This document shows, in pieces, positions 6,689 through 13,752 of a stretch of 15,959 bases of DNA. Below the pieces are notes generated by a model, which searched no databases, was not told where the DNA came from, and saw only the letters and a list, made by a program, of their open reading frames with translations. Made by a program: the position numbers and the translations under genes. Origin of the DNA: Nitrososphaerota archaeon (GTDB lineage Archaea; Thermoproteota; Nitrososphaeria; Nitrososphaerales; Nitrososphaeraceae); the NCBI GenBank assembly GCA_005877345.1, contig VBPR01000212.1, positions 1 through 15,959 of the forward strand, given 5' to 3'. The first letter of the stretch is position 1, and each line of letters begins with the position of its first letter.

Positions 6689-8220
6689 ATCTGGCTGAAA
6701 ATATCTGCGAAGCAGTTGAAGGACACCTATCAGAAGAAAACGCTTATAATCCTAACGTAAATATAAAATTCAAGGAAATATTGGAAATAAAAGAAGGTTT
6801 AACTTTTGATGATGTGCTCCTCATTCCAAAACGGTCCCCTATAATTTCTAGATCTCAAACAGACTTGAAAACCAAATTATCTAGAAATATTTTGTTAAAT
6901 ATTCCACTAATCAGCGCAAACATGGACACGGTGACTGAATCTAATATGGCAATTGTTATAGCAAAAGAAGGCGGAATAGGTATCATACACAGATTTATGA
7001 CAATAGTAGATCAGGTCGATGAAATATTAAGGGTAAAAAGATCGGAGTCCGTAATCATTGAGCAGCCTTATACCATTTCACCTTCTAAAACTTCAAACGA
7101 AGCATCTAAGGTAATGCAGGACCTTGGCGTATCTGGCTTGTTGGTAATGGATGATAATCCAAAAAAATTGGTAGGAATAATTACTAACAGAGATATCATG
7201 TTTCAATATAATTCAGATACCAGGGTCAGGGATCTTATGACAAAGGATCTTGTTACAGCAAAACAAGGAATTTCTATCGAGGAGGCAAAAGAAATTCTAC
7301 ACAAAAATCGAATTGAAAAACTACCTGTAGTTGATGAATCAAATAATATCGTCGGACTTATTACTAGTAAGGATATAATGAAAATGGAACGATATCCATT
7401 GGCTTCGAAGGATAAGAAAGGTAGGTTATTGGTTGGCGCGGCCGTCGGAGTAAAAGGTGATTATTTAGACAGAACTGAGGAATTGCTCAACGCAGGAACT
7501 GACATCATTGTAGTAGATATTGCTCATGGCCATAGCGACAATGCAATTAATGCTATTCATATGATAAAAAAAGCGTTTCCAAATTGCGAATTAATTGCAG
7601 GAAATGTTGCTACGGGAGAAGGAGTAAGAGACCTCATTAAAGCCGGGGTTGATGCGGTAAAGATTGGTGTCGGATCTGGTTCAATATGCATAACTAGGAT
7701 TATCACTGGTTCCGGAGTTCCACAACTAACTGCAGTTATTGATGGTGTTAAAGTTGCAAAGGATTTTGATGTGCCCGTGATCTCTGACGGCGGGATAAGG
7801 GCATCAGGTGATGCTATTAAAGCTTTAGCAGCAGGTGCATCCACAGTAATGATTGGCAGTCTTTTTGGAGGAACTGATGAAAGTCCGGGCAAAACAATAG
7901 TGAGACATGGAAAAAAATTCAAGATGTATCGTGGCATGGCATCGTTTTATGCGTCTCTTGGTAGAAAGTATAGAGAAGAGGGATCACAAGTAATAGATGG
8001 GGAAGATCCTAATGACTACGTACCTGAAGGTGTTGAGGCAATGGTACCGTATAAGGGAAGCGTTACTGATTTAATTAAGCAATTTGTGGGTGGGATCAGA
8101 TCAGGTCTAAGCTATTGTGGCGCTAGAAACATATCTGAAATGCAACATAATGCAGAATTTGTAAAGATTACTCCTGCAGGATATACCGAAAGTCAGCCCC
8201 ATGATGTGGACATCATGTAG
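6685..8220 (+). CDS. guaB: Inosine-5'-monophosphate dehydrogenase
   Basis: NAD-dependent oxidation of IMP to XMP, the committed step of GMP synthesis. Counting from the TTG at 6685: GLTFDDVLLIPK (38-49), two CBS domains (about 122-235) inserted in the TIM barrel, the catalytic loop GVGSGSICITR with the nucleophile Cys335, the phosphate-binding SDGGIRASGD (367-376), the GMAS flap (417-420) and YCGARNI (477-483). The end GYTESQPHDVDIM fits thaumarchaeal enzymes as I recall them. Start choice: TTG at 6685 overlaps the preceding stop as TTGA, giving a ~32-residue extension before the usual N-terminus. A TTG at 6781, four bases after AAGGA (6773-6777), would give the usual length and cannot be excluded. 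Co-transcribed with the dihydropteroate synthase. Confidence 0.95.
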   Translation: MNLAENICEAVEGHLSEENAYNPNVNIKFKEILEIKEGLTFDDVLLIPKRSPIISRSQTDLKTKLSRNILLNIPLISANMDTVTESNMAIVIAKEGGIGIIHRFMTIVDQVDEILRVKRSESVIIEQPYTISPSKTSNEASKVMQDLGVSGLLVMDDNPKKLVGIITNRDIMFQYNSDTRVRDLMTKDLVTAKQGISIEEAKEILHKNRIEKLPVVDESNNIVGLITSKDIMKMERYPLASKDKKGRLLVGAAVGVKGDYLDRTEELLNAGTDIIVVDIAHGHSDNAINAIHMIKKAFPNCELIAGNVATGEGVRDLIKAGVDAVKIGVGSGSICITRIITGSGVPQLTAVIDGVKVAKDFDVPVISDGGIRASGDAIKALAAGASTVMIGSLFGGTDESPGKTIVRHGKKFKMYRGMASFYASLGRKYREEGSQVIDGEDPNDYVPEGVEAMVPYKGSVTDLIKQFVGGIRSGLSYCGARNISEMQHNAEFVKITPAGYTESQPHDVDIM

Positions 8221-8266
8221 GGATGAATATTACTTTATTAGTTACTAATTCGCAATACAAAACCTA

Positions 8267-9400
8267 TTGATTCCAACTGCATTAGAAACTTCGCTGTTTG
8301 ATCAAGAACTTGCAACTGAAGGACTAGAACCCTATTTCCTTGACCATTTGAAGACAAAAATATCACGGGAAAATGCGGTTATTGTAGCACACTATACTGC
8401 TTCAATGCGAATTGAGACAAATCTTTCGGATAATCATCGACGAGATGTCATAACCTCTCTAAAGCTTCTCTCTGCGTTTCTGGTTAATAAGCCATTCATA
8501 AAAATGACCAGAGAGGATATTTTACTGTATCTTGACACTATTAGGAAGCCAGCAGTTTCTGACAGATTACACAGGTGGGTCTCTACCTACAATCACAGAC
8601 TTATTACCTTCTTAAGATTCTTCAAATGGCTTTATCATCGTGATATGAAGCCATCAAAAAGAGAGAAGCCACTTGTTGTAGGTAACATTCCGACATTAAA
8701 AAGAACAGAAAAATCGTCTTACCGACGTTTTGATTTGTGGACAGATGAAGATCATATTGTATTCCTGCGATATTCTGTCAACAAAAGAGATAGATGTTAT
8801 CATGCAATGGCAGTCGATACTAGCTGCAGACCGAAAGAGATACTTGCACTAAGGATTAAAGATGTTGTTTTCAAAACGGCAGGGGATCACCAGTATGCTG
8901 AAGTCATTGTAAATGGCAAAACTGGCAATAGGGTTATTCCACTGTATAATTCAATTCCATTTCTGAAGGATTGGATTGAAGATGATCCTCAAGGGAGAAA
9001 CCCTTCTGCCATCTTATTTTGTGGACTTGGAAATAGAATTGGGAGACAGTTATCACGATATGCTATCTACGAGATTTACGAACACTATAGGAAGAAATTT
9101 TTTCCATCTCTATTAGAGGATCCGAATGTACCAAGACAAGATAAAGAGCAATTCTTAAAATTAATTAAAAAACCCTTTAATCCATATATCCTCCGACATT
9201 CGGCATTAACACAAAAGGCGAAGGTCCTTAAGGAGCATGTTTTGCGACAGCATGCAGGATGGGCTATTAATAGCAAGATGCCACAGATTTATATTCACTG
9301 GTTTGGTAACGAATCGAGCGACACCCTCCTGGAATTATATGGAGTTAAGAAATATGACGAGCCATTAGATAAAGGTATGTCCCAACTGCAGCGAGTCTAA
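8267..9400 (+). CDS. Tyrosine recombinase / phage-type integrase
   Basis: Site-specific recombinase with an N-terminal SAM-like core-binding domain (about 33-125) and a C-terminal catalytic domain (about 155-350). Catalytic residues visible: Arg188 in SCRPKEI, Lys218 in GKTGN, Arg310 in YILRHSAL, Trp332 in HAGW at the His/Trp position, and the nucleophile Tyr342 in QIYIHW. The first histidine of the HxxR box is replaced by Tyr307. The start is a TTG with no clear ribosome site; the next in-frame ATG is at residue 47, too late for the core-binding domain. No tRNA gene or att repeat was seen nearby, so it could be a chromosomal recombinase or the integrase of a decayed element. It sits exactly where the window changes from housekeeping to accessory genes. 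Confidence 0.88.
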   Translation: MIPTALETSLFDQELATEGLEPYFLDHLKTKISRENAVIVAHYTASMRIETNLSDNHRRDVITSLKLLSAFLVNKPFIKMTREDILLYLDTIRKPAVSDRLHRWVSTYNHRLITFLRFFKWLYHRDMKPSKREKPLVVGNIPTLKRTEKSSYRRFDLWTDEDHIVFLRYSVNKRDRCYHAMAVDTSCRPKEILALRIKDVVFKTAGDHQYAEVIVNGKTGNRVIPLYNSIPFLKDWIEDDPQGRNPSAILFCGLGNRIGRQLSRYAIYEIYEHYRKKFFPSLLEDPNVPRQDKEQFLKLIKKPFNPYILRHSALTQKAKVLKEHVLRQHAGWAINSKMPQIYIHWFGNESSDTLLELYGVKKYDEPLDKGMSQLQRV

Positions 9401-9412
9401 TAAGACAGACTC
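9393..9412 (+). terminator. Hairpin overlapping the integrase stop codon
   Basis: GAGTCT (9393-9398) and AGACTC (9407-9412) form a perfect 6-bp stem with an 8-base loop, spanning the TAA stop at 9398-9400. It is followed by AT-rich DNA but no strong T run, so it may be a terminator, an mRNA end-protecting stem or a recombination-site arm. Confidence 0.3.
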
Positions 9413-9434
9413 TAAATTCTGTAATAAATGTAGA

Positions 9435-9686
9435 ATGATCCTAACATATGACACTTATATAGAAAAACTGACAATGAATGAAATTCAGGATAATGTCATT
9501 TCAACTTTATCTGACAAGCTAAATAAGGTAATGGCAGATATAGAGATATTGAAGAGCTCTAAAAAATCGAAAATAATTTTCTTCACTATCATTTTGAGAC
9601 CATCTAGATTATTAGCTTTTCAAATTCTAATTTTGTATTGCATTTTTCACAATAAGGTTTTGATTCAACTAGCTTCCGAGATTTAG
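9435..9686 (+). CDS. Doubtful small protein, coiled-coil-like N-terminal half
   Basis: An 83-codon frame starting 34 bases after the integrase. The first ~45 residues (NEIQDNVISTLSDKLNKVMA, then an E/K/S-rich segment) look like a plausible amphipathic helix. The second half is hydrophobic and runs 83 bases into the convergent zinc-ribbon gene, where it is probably just antisense sequence. It may be a shortened remnant of a small accessory gene, or not a gene. No family recognised. Confidence 0.25.
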   Translation: MILTYDTYIEKLTMNEIQDNVISTLSDKLNKVMADIEILKSSKKSKIIFFTIILRPSRLLAFQILILYCIFHNKVLIQLASEI

Positions 9687-10005
9687 ATTTATAGAATTTC
9701 ATTTCAGACTTGAGATATATTGCATCAAGGTATGATAATATGTCAACAAATGCGGCCAAATATATATTACATTTTTTACATTCCATTTCTATGATGATGA
9801 ATTCGTCCAATTCTTCTTTTAGGCTAATCATTCGAGCTAATTCGTATCCTTGAAATGATTTTACATGTCGCTCCATCATACGATCGAAATAAAGTTTTAG
9901 CTGATACAAGAATAACACCCTTGTGAAAGGATCAAGTTGAACCAAAGTTTGTTTCCAAATATTCCATCTCTGCCTACCGCTTTCATCAGAACTCAAGGGA
10001 AACAT
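9604..10005 (-). CDS. Zinc-ribbon-like protein, probable 3' part of the upstream winged-helix gene
   Basis: 133 residues, mostly helical, with CKKC (76-79) and CEKC (119-122), a spacing that suggests a split zinc ribbon. Its ATG lies inside the end of the upstream frame on the same strand, which stops at 9993, giving a 13-base overlap in the -1 frame. As I recall, related thaumarchaeal proteins carry an N-terminal winged helix, a helical middle and C-terminal CxxC pairs in one chain of roughly 330-350 residues, matching the sum of these two frames. A frameshift is therefore likely, but translational coupling of two subunits is possible. Biological role unknown. Confidence 0.6.
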   Translation of the reverse strand: MFPLSSDESGRQRWNIWKQTLVQLDPFTRVLFLYQLKLYFDRMMERHVKSFQGYELARMISLKEELDEFIIIEMECKKCNIYLAAFVDILSYLDAIYLKSEMKFYKSKSRKLVESKPYCEKCNTKLEFEKLII

Positions 10006-10631
10006 ATTAAATATTTTAGGGCATCATGCCACGACAGATCAGAAAGAAAGAAAAATTTCTTAATATTATCAATGTGTTCCTCAAATAATCCATGTTCCTT
10101 GAGATTCTTAAAATAAATTAAACAAAATCTGTCCATTGACGAAGGATCATCAGAAAAGAACAGTTCAAATATTTTGAAAATCTTTTCATAGATTTCAATT
10201 TTCTTAGATGAAGTTAGAGATTCTAGAAATAAACCAATTAAACGTCCTAGACCATTTAATGCGTATTCAGTTGTTGTAGAATCACCCTTTGTAGATTTTG
10301 TTCCTCTATGGAGCAGTAAATCCATTTCTATCAGGGAATTTAAACACTTCGTCACTCGTTCTAATCTATTTTCAATTTTGTTAGTCATATTTGTGCGATC
10401 ATTAAAACCAGTATAGGCATTAATGAATTCATAATTATTACTTAACAACCATTTTGTTAATTCTCTAGCTTTAAAATAGATTCCAAAATTATTTTCTATA
10501 AAAAATCGCAAGATATCTCTGTATAACTTTCCTTCATTAGTCAAATTTGCTCCATTTGTTAATAATTCATCGTCATTTGTAGAGAAAAAAACTTCGAAGC
10601 CCGGCGTTTTTCTTAATTTTTTACCATGCAT
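9993..10631 (-). CDS. Winged-helix-like hypothetical protein
   Basis: 212 residues. Residues ~34-135 have the pattern of a winged-helix DNA-binding domain: a first helix (GKLYRDILRFFIENNFG), a recognition-helix region (RTNMTNKIENRLERVTKCLN, then LIEMDLLL), and a wing with a disordered TKSTKGDSTTTEY segment leading into YALNGLGRLIGLFLE. A helical region rich in Phe follows to the end. The minus-strand start codon lies at the centre of the perfect palindrome at 10620-10637, so expression may be controlled there. It is divergent from the AbrB-like bicistron. The frame ends in ICFP-stop, overlapping the next frame, as if the protein once continued. Family unnamed. Confidence 0.65.
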   Translation of the reverse strand: MHGKKLRKTPGFEVFFSTNDDELLTNGANLTNEGKLYRDILRFFIENNFGIYFKARELTKWLLSNNYEFINAYTGFNDRTNMTNKIENRLERVTKCLNSLIEMDLLLHRGTKSTKGDSTTTEYALNGLGRLIGLFLESLTSSKKIEIYEKIFKIFELFFSDDPSSMDRFCLIYFKNLKEHGLFEEHIDNIKKFFFLSDLSWHDALKYLICFP

Positions 10632-10637
10632 GGTAAA
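10620..10637. promoter_or_regulatory. 18-bp perfect palindrome, candidate operator
   Basis: TTTACCATGCATGGTAAA reads identically on both strands. Its centre ATGCAT (10626-10631) contains the minus-strand start codon of the winged-helix gene and an in-frame plus-strand ATG upstream of the AbrB-like gene. A dimeric regulator bound here could block both directions. An 8-bp direct repeat TAAATCAT follows at 10634-10641 and 10657-10664, 23 bases apart, about two helical turns. Candidate binders are the AbrB-like and winged-helix proteins that flank it; this is inference. Confidence 0.55.
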
Positions 10638-10685
10638 TCATTGATCATACTTTTGATAAATCATATTAACTTATACTTTACTGTA

Positions 10686-10862
10686 ATGAAAGAACAAATA
10701 TTTGTAAAATGGCTAAAGGGGGAATTAAGCTTTACACTAATTTTCCCTATAAAAGTGGCCACAGAACTAGATATAGACAAGTCCGATTTTTTACAGTGTA
10801 GTATTGAAGATAGTCGTTTAATCATTACTAAGCTGGACCAAAAAGGAATCAGTGATGAATAG
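10686..10862 (+). CDS. AbrB/SpoVT-type small DNA-binding protein (antitoxin-like)
   Basis: 58-residue protein fitting the swapped-hairpin AbrB fold: VKWLKGELSFTLIFP, then IKVATELDIDKSDFLQCSI, then RLIITKLDQKG, i.e. strand, turn, LPxxxAxxLxI-like segment, acidic turn and final strand ending in a lysine. Such proteins are dimeric regulators or antitoxins. ATG at 10686 is preferred because the family begins near this residue; an in-frame ATG at 10626, inside the palindrome, would add 20 hydrophobic residues and seems unlikely. The stop overlaps the start of the next gene by 8 bases, so the two are translationally coupled. Confidence 0.65.
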   Translation: MKEQIFVKWLKGELSFTLIFPIKVATELDIDKSDFLQCSIEDSRLIITKLDQKGISDE

Positions 10863-11961
10863 TATGTGGAAAGAACATATGAATTCAAAACTTGAATTAG
10901 TTATAGAAGAAGCGAAGAAGGAATTTAAAGTAATAGGATCTAAAAGCAAAGACATAGTATTAAAGATTGGAAAGGAATTAGAAAAAACTCAAGGACGACC
11001 AGAAGATATCTGTGAAGAGATCAAAAATATTCTAAACGAAGAAATTGCACAAGGATTAATTTCAAGAAGAAATATTGAAAGATATTGTCCTGATAATTGG
11101 AAGAAGAAAAGGAGACCAAAAAAGCAAGGAGTAAACGACAACCTGTCGCTTTCAGCAGGAAAGAAGTCACTACCTCCAATGGTAATCGATACAGAGGGGA
11201 AGACAATTTCAGAAGCTCGAGACATTGATGATGACATTGACGACAATCACTCAAATCCAAATTCAGGTCTTAAAATTGAAGAAATAGAAATTGATGATAT
11301 AGATCTCATGTTTCATATTACATCAATAGGGCGAAGAATACCGGATTTGTTAGAGACCAATAGGGATGTATTCAAAGTACTTGAGCTAACACAAGCAGGT
11401 AAAAATTTCCTCGACCAGTATAACAAAAACAATCCTTCAATTCCTATTTGTAGAGCTGAAAATATTCAATTCAAAGCACCTATAATTAAAATGCCTACCA
11501 TAGCAGTTGACTGGAAGAAAATTCAAATGCATAACTGGACTCAATATACCTCACAAATAGATAGCGTGAAAGTCAGATTAAATATGGGAAAGAATCCAAC
11601 AATAGAAGTTATTCCTTCTCCTATTGATGGAGATGATCCATTCGAATTGTATATCATACTTGTTTATGAATGCATAAATGTAATACAGAGCCTCAATGAT
11701 AGAATTGGTCTGTTAGTTGGTAAACTTGAATTGTCATCCCGTGGCGAGTGGGTTACATATGATCCCATAGCAAGATCATTCTGCAAAACAAATGGACAGG
11801 TCACATATAACGGAATTGCAAAGGTTAACGCTTCAAAACCAAGAGAAATAGGTGAATTTGAATTCCATGATCCACGTGCACTAATCGATTATTTGACTAT
11901 GCCCAAACGTTTAAAACGAATAGAAGAGATGCTTGAAAAGTATTTACACGTCAATAATTAG
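10855..11961 (+). CDS. Uncharacterised 368-residue protein coupled to the AbrB-like gene
   Basis: I do not recognise the family. ATG at 10855 overlaps the AbrB-like stop by 8 bases; GTG 10852 and ATG 10864 are alternatives. Numbering from GTG 10852: residues ~10-95 are charged and helical, ending in ISRRNIERYCPDNWKKKRRP (70-89), which looks like a helix-turn-helix or homeodomain-like segment with a basic tail. Residues ~95-150 form a low-complexity acidic linker (DIDDDIDD, EIEIDDID). Residues ~150-369 form a mixed globular domain. The architecture suggests a DNA-associated protein, possibly replication- or element-related. Coupling with an AbrB-like protein resembles antitoxin-toxin or regulator-effector gene order, but no nuclease or toxin motif is visible. 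Confidence 0.75.
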   Translation: MNSMWKEHMNSKLELVIEEAKKEFKVIGSKSKDIVLKIGKELEKTQGRPEDICEEIKNILNEEIAQGLISRRNIERYCPDNWKKKRRPKKQGVNDNLSLSAGKKSLPPMVIDTEGKTISEARDIDDDIDDNHSNPNSGLKIEEIEIDDIDLMFHITSIGRRIPDLLETNRDVFKVLELTQAGKNFLDQYNKNNPSIPICRAENIQFKAPIIKMPTIAVDWKKIQMHNWTQYTSQIDSVKVRLNMGKNPTIEVIPSPIDGDDPFELYIILVYECINVIQSLNDRIGLLVGKLELSSRGEWVTYDPIARSFCKTNGQVTYNGIAKVNASKPREIGEFEFHDPRALIDYLTMPKRLKRIEEMLEKYLHVNN

Positions 11962-12064
11962 TTGATGGCAAACTTGTATTAAATATACAAAAACAAACCA
12001 CGTGATGTCGATGATTGTAAAGTGTTAATTTTTGCAAATTCATTAGATTCTCAGGATATGCTTT

Positions 12065-12484
12065 TTAAAATATGCAATCAGCGACCAGAGTTATTGAATC
12101 ATGATAAAGAGTTTGATGTATTTGACAATTTTGATTTCTAGTTTTTAGTTTTGCAAAATATTTCTCAGTTACAATGTTCTTTGGAATTAGCTCACTGTCC
12201 CAGCCTGTTATTTTATCCTTCTTGTCCTTGATGGAGTAAAGTGTAACATTCCATCCGTTTTGTGTTATCAGATATGCATCATCTTGCATTGTGTCTTCCC
12301 AGTAGGTCATTAATTTCTGATAGACGTCATACTTTTCAACAAGTTCTAGTTTTGAGAACTTTTCCAGCAAGTCCTCAGAAATAACACGAATTATCTCCTT
12401 TGGTTTTGAGCCGACTTGCATTTTGTCAAGTAATGAGAGATTATATCTTCTAAAGAGGTGTCTGTTTTGAAGTAACTGAAAAGA
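12065..12484 (-). pseudogene. hsdM: Remnant of type I restriction methylase subunit HsdM (C-terminal piece)
   Basis: The minus-strand frame is open from 12484; its first ATG is at 12421. It carries the segment that follows the methylase core in HsdM: QVGSKPKEIIRVISEDLLEKF, then LVEKYDVYQKLMTYW, EDTMQDDAYLITQNGW and ELIPKNIVTEKYFAK. Full HsdM is about 500 or more residues with the AdoMet motif and NPPF upstream; none of that is present, and after YFAK the sequence becomes unrelated. No hsdS or hsdR lies in the window. So this is a fragment left by loss of a restriction-modification locus and is unlikely to be functional. Confidence 0.72.
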
Positions 12485-12534
12485 TCATACTTGTGTAAAC
12501 CAAGTAATAGTTCTTTTTTTGAGCTTTTTAACAT
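12391..12534 (-). CDS. Small frame after the NYN gene, possible lost C-terminal extension
   Basis: A 47-codon frame whose ATG follows directly on the TAG stop of the NYN-like gene, in the same frame. The sequence KELLLGLHKYDLFSYFK, then TSLEDIISHYL, looks like folded protein. Read-through or reversal of the TAG would append it to the NYN protein, so it may be a former C-terminal domain cut off by a nonsense change. It overlaps the HsdM remnant in another frame. Confidence 0.3.
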   Translation of the reverse strand: MLKSSKKELLLGLHKYDLFSYFKTDTSLEDIISHYLTKCKSAQNQRR

Positions 12535-12963
12535 CTACTGGATTAGTTGCTTAGCGTCATTTTCATCTATAATAGGTTTCATGATGTAGTTTTGTAACCA
12601 CTCTTTGGTAAAGATAAATGATGAATCAAATGTTGTCCTAAGTTCTTCACTGGTATCTTTATTAAAAAAAGCTCCGTAAACTCGTTTTCCTGAATTCCTA
12701 ACAGCTCTTACAATATCAAGAAAGTCTCTGTCTGCGGCTACTACAACTGCAATATCATACTGACTCTCATAGGACTTGCTTAACATATCGATAGCAATTA
12801 AGCTGTCGACTCCCTTTTGTCTCAATCCTTCTTTACCTTGTATAAGATATCCCAATCTTACTTCTATCCCCGGCACAATTCTAACTTCATCTATGTAAGT
12901 TGAGGGTGATTGATGGTCTTCCGAGCGTGAAACTGCATCATCCACCATCTTCCTGTTCTTCAC
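12535..12963 (-). CDS. NYN/LabA-like (PIN-type) nuclease domain, N-terminally shortened
   Basis: Contains the second half of a NYN domain: PGIEVRLGYL (31-40), QKGVDSLIAIDML (49-61), YDIAVVVAADRDF (69-81) and GKRVYGAFF (92-100). Asp53, Asp78 and Asp80 would be metal ligands for RNA or DNA cleavage in the family. Intact LabA-like proteins begin with an FIDgxN strand about 60-70 residues earlier, carrying another essential Asp. Here the frame begins at a GTG with an in-frame TAA 24 bases upstream, and no frame upstream encodes the missing strand. The protein is probably inactive or acts only in pieces. The TAG stop is followed at once by an in-frame ATG frame. Confidence 0.65.
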   Translation of the reverse strand: MKNRKMVDDAVSRSEDHQSPSTYIDEVRIVPGIEVRLGYLIQGKEGLRQKGVDSLIAIDMLSKSYESQYDIAVVVAADRDFLDIVRAVRNSGKRVYGAFFNKDTSEELRTTFDSSFIFTKEWLQNYIMKPIIDENDAKQLIQ

Positions 12964-13137
12964 ACGAATCCAAAATAGATAAGTTTAGTATCTGTATCTT
13001 AAAGTTGACTAGAATTTTGAGCTGTGGCAGTTTGGTTTTTGAAATTTTATGAATACATAAGTGTTTAGGAATGATTTAGTTTAGTTAGCCCTTGACTTAC
13101 ATTACATTTATTACTTGATTTCGTGTATAGACATTCA
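12964..13137. promoter_or_regulatory. Divergent spacer, NYN-like gene / receiver gene
   Basis: AT-rich spacer with TATA-like stretches on both strands (minus: TTAAGATAC near 13000; plus: CATTTATTAC near 13106-13115, about 25 bases before the ATG at 13138, fitting a leaderless transcript). No operator or RNA recognised. Confidence 0.3.
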
Positions 13138-13533
13138 ATGCCCATGGACAAACCTCGGGTAATGATAGTCCTGGAGGATAATGACGCCGTTACAAACTTG
13201 GCAGGCTTATTATGGCTAAAATGTTATGAGGTCTATAAAACCTCTTCAGCCGAAGAATGCTTATCAAAAATTAGTAAATTGGGAAACCAAAAGATACACG
13301 TTGTAATAGTAAGTCAACAAATAGCACTCGATGCAAGAGCTATGTTAATTGTTAAACTAAAGAGAAGTAACGGTGACACAAAAATACTGGTCTTAGCAGA
13401 TGAAGATACTGACAAAACTAAGATATTAGATTATGGTGCAGATGAATTTACTCTTAAGCCAATAAGTCCTGAAAACGTCGCAGATAAGTTGTTCATGCTA
13501 TTAACTCGTGAAGTTGTTTCAGAGAATAGATAA
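13138..13533 (+). CDS. Receiver-like domain protein lacking the phospho-acceptor aspartate
   Basis: Stand-alone CheY-like fold of 131 residues: VMIVLEDNDAV (8-18) has the acidic pair Glu13 and Asp14, the C-terminal lysine is Lys107 in FTLKPIS, and YGADEF (99-104) is the usual segment before it. At the phosphorylation site, after the strand IHVVIV (53-58), the expected Asp is replaced by Ser-Gln-Gln, so phosphorylation as in normal response regulators is unlikely. It may be a pseudo-receiver working by protein-protein contact. ATG 13138 is chosen; GTG 13123 and ATG 13144 are alternatives. It lies upstream of a MEDS-type sensor gene and a canonical receiver. Confidence 0.75.
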   Translation: MPMDKPRVMIVLEDNDAVTNLAGLLWLKCYEVYKTSSAEECLSKISKLGNQKIHVVIVSQQIALDARAMLIVKLKRSNGDTKILVLADEDTDKTKILDYGADEFTLKPISPENVADKLFMLLTREVVSENR

Positions 13534-13752
13534 TCTCCCTGATGTCTTGCATCGACCTGAAAGGTTATACTAAATTATTTGCAATTATCTAGTAATGCGG
13601 AATCAATTTAAGAATTTTAGTTTTCTTAATTTTGCATATTACAATTAAAACTAGATTTCTATTGTGTTTAAAACGTTAATTTGTAAGTTTTAGATAACTT
13701 GGAATCTATAACTATTCATACTTTAATATGATATGTAGAGCAATATGATTAT

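Noticed and set aside
7557..7937. 126-codon frame antisense to guaB
   Set aside because: Shadow of a highly conserved coding region, with no start context or family resemblance.
10989..11260. Two overlapping minus-strand frames inside the 368-residue gene
   Set aside because: Ser/Leu-rich antisense products of a charged coding region; not credible genes.
13531..13562. Half C/D box pattern CTGATGT...CTGA
   Set aside because: Only one imperfect box pair with a 12-base spacer and no second pair.
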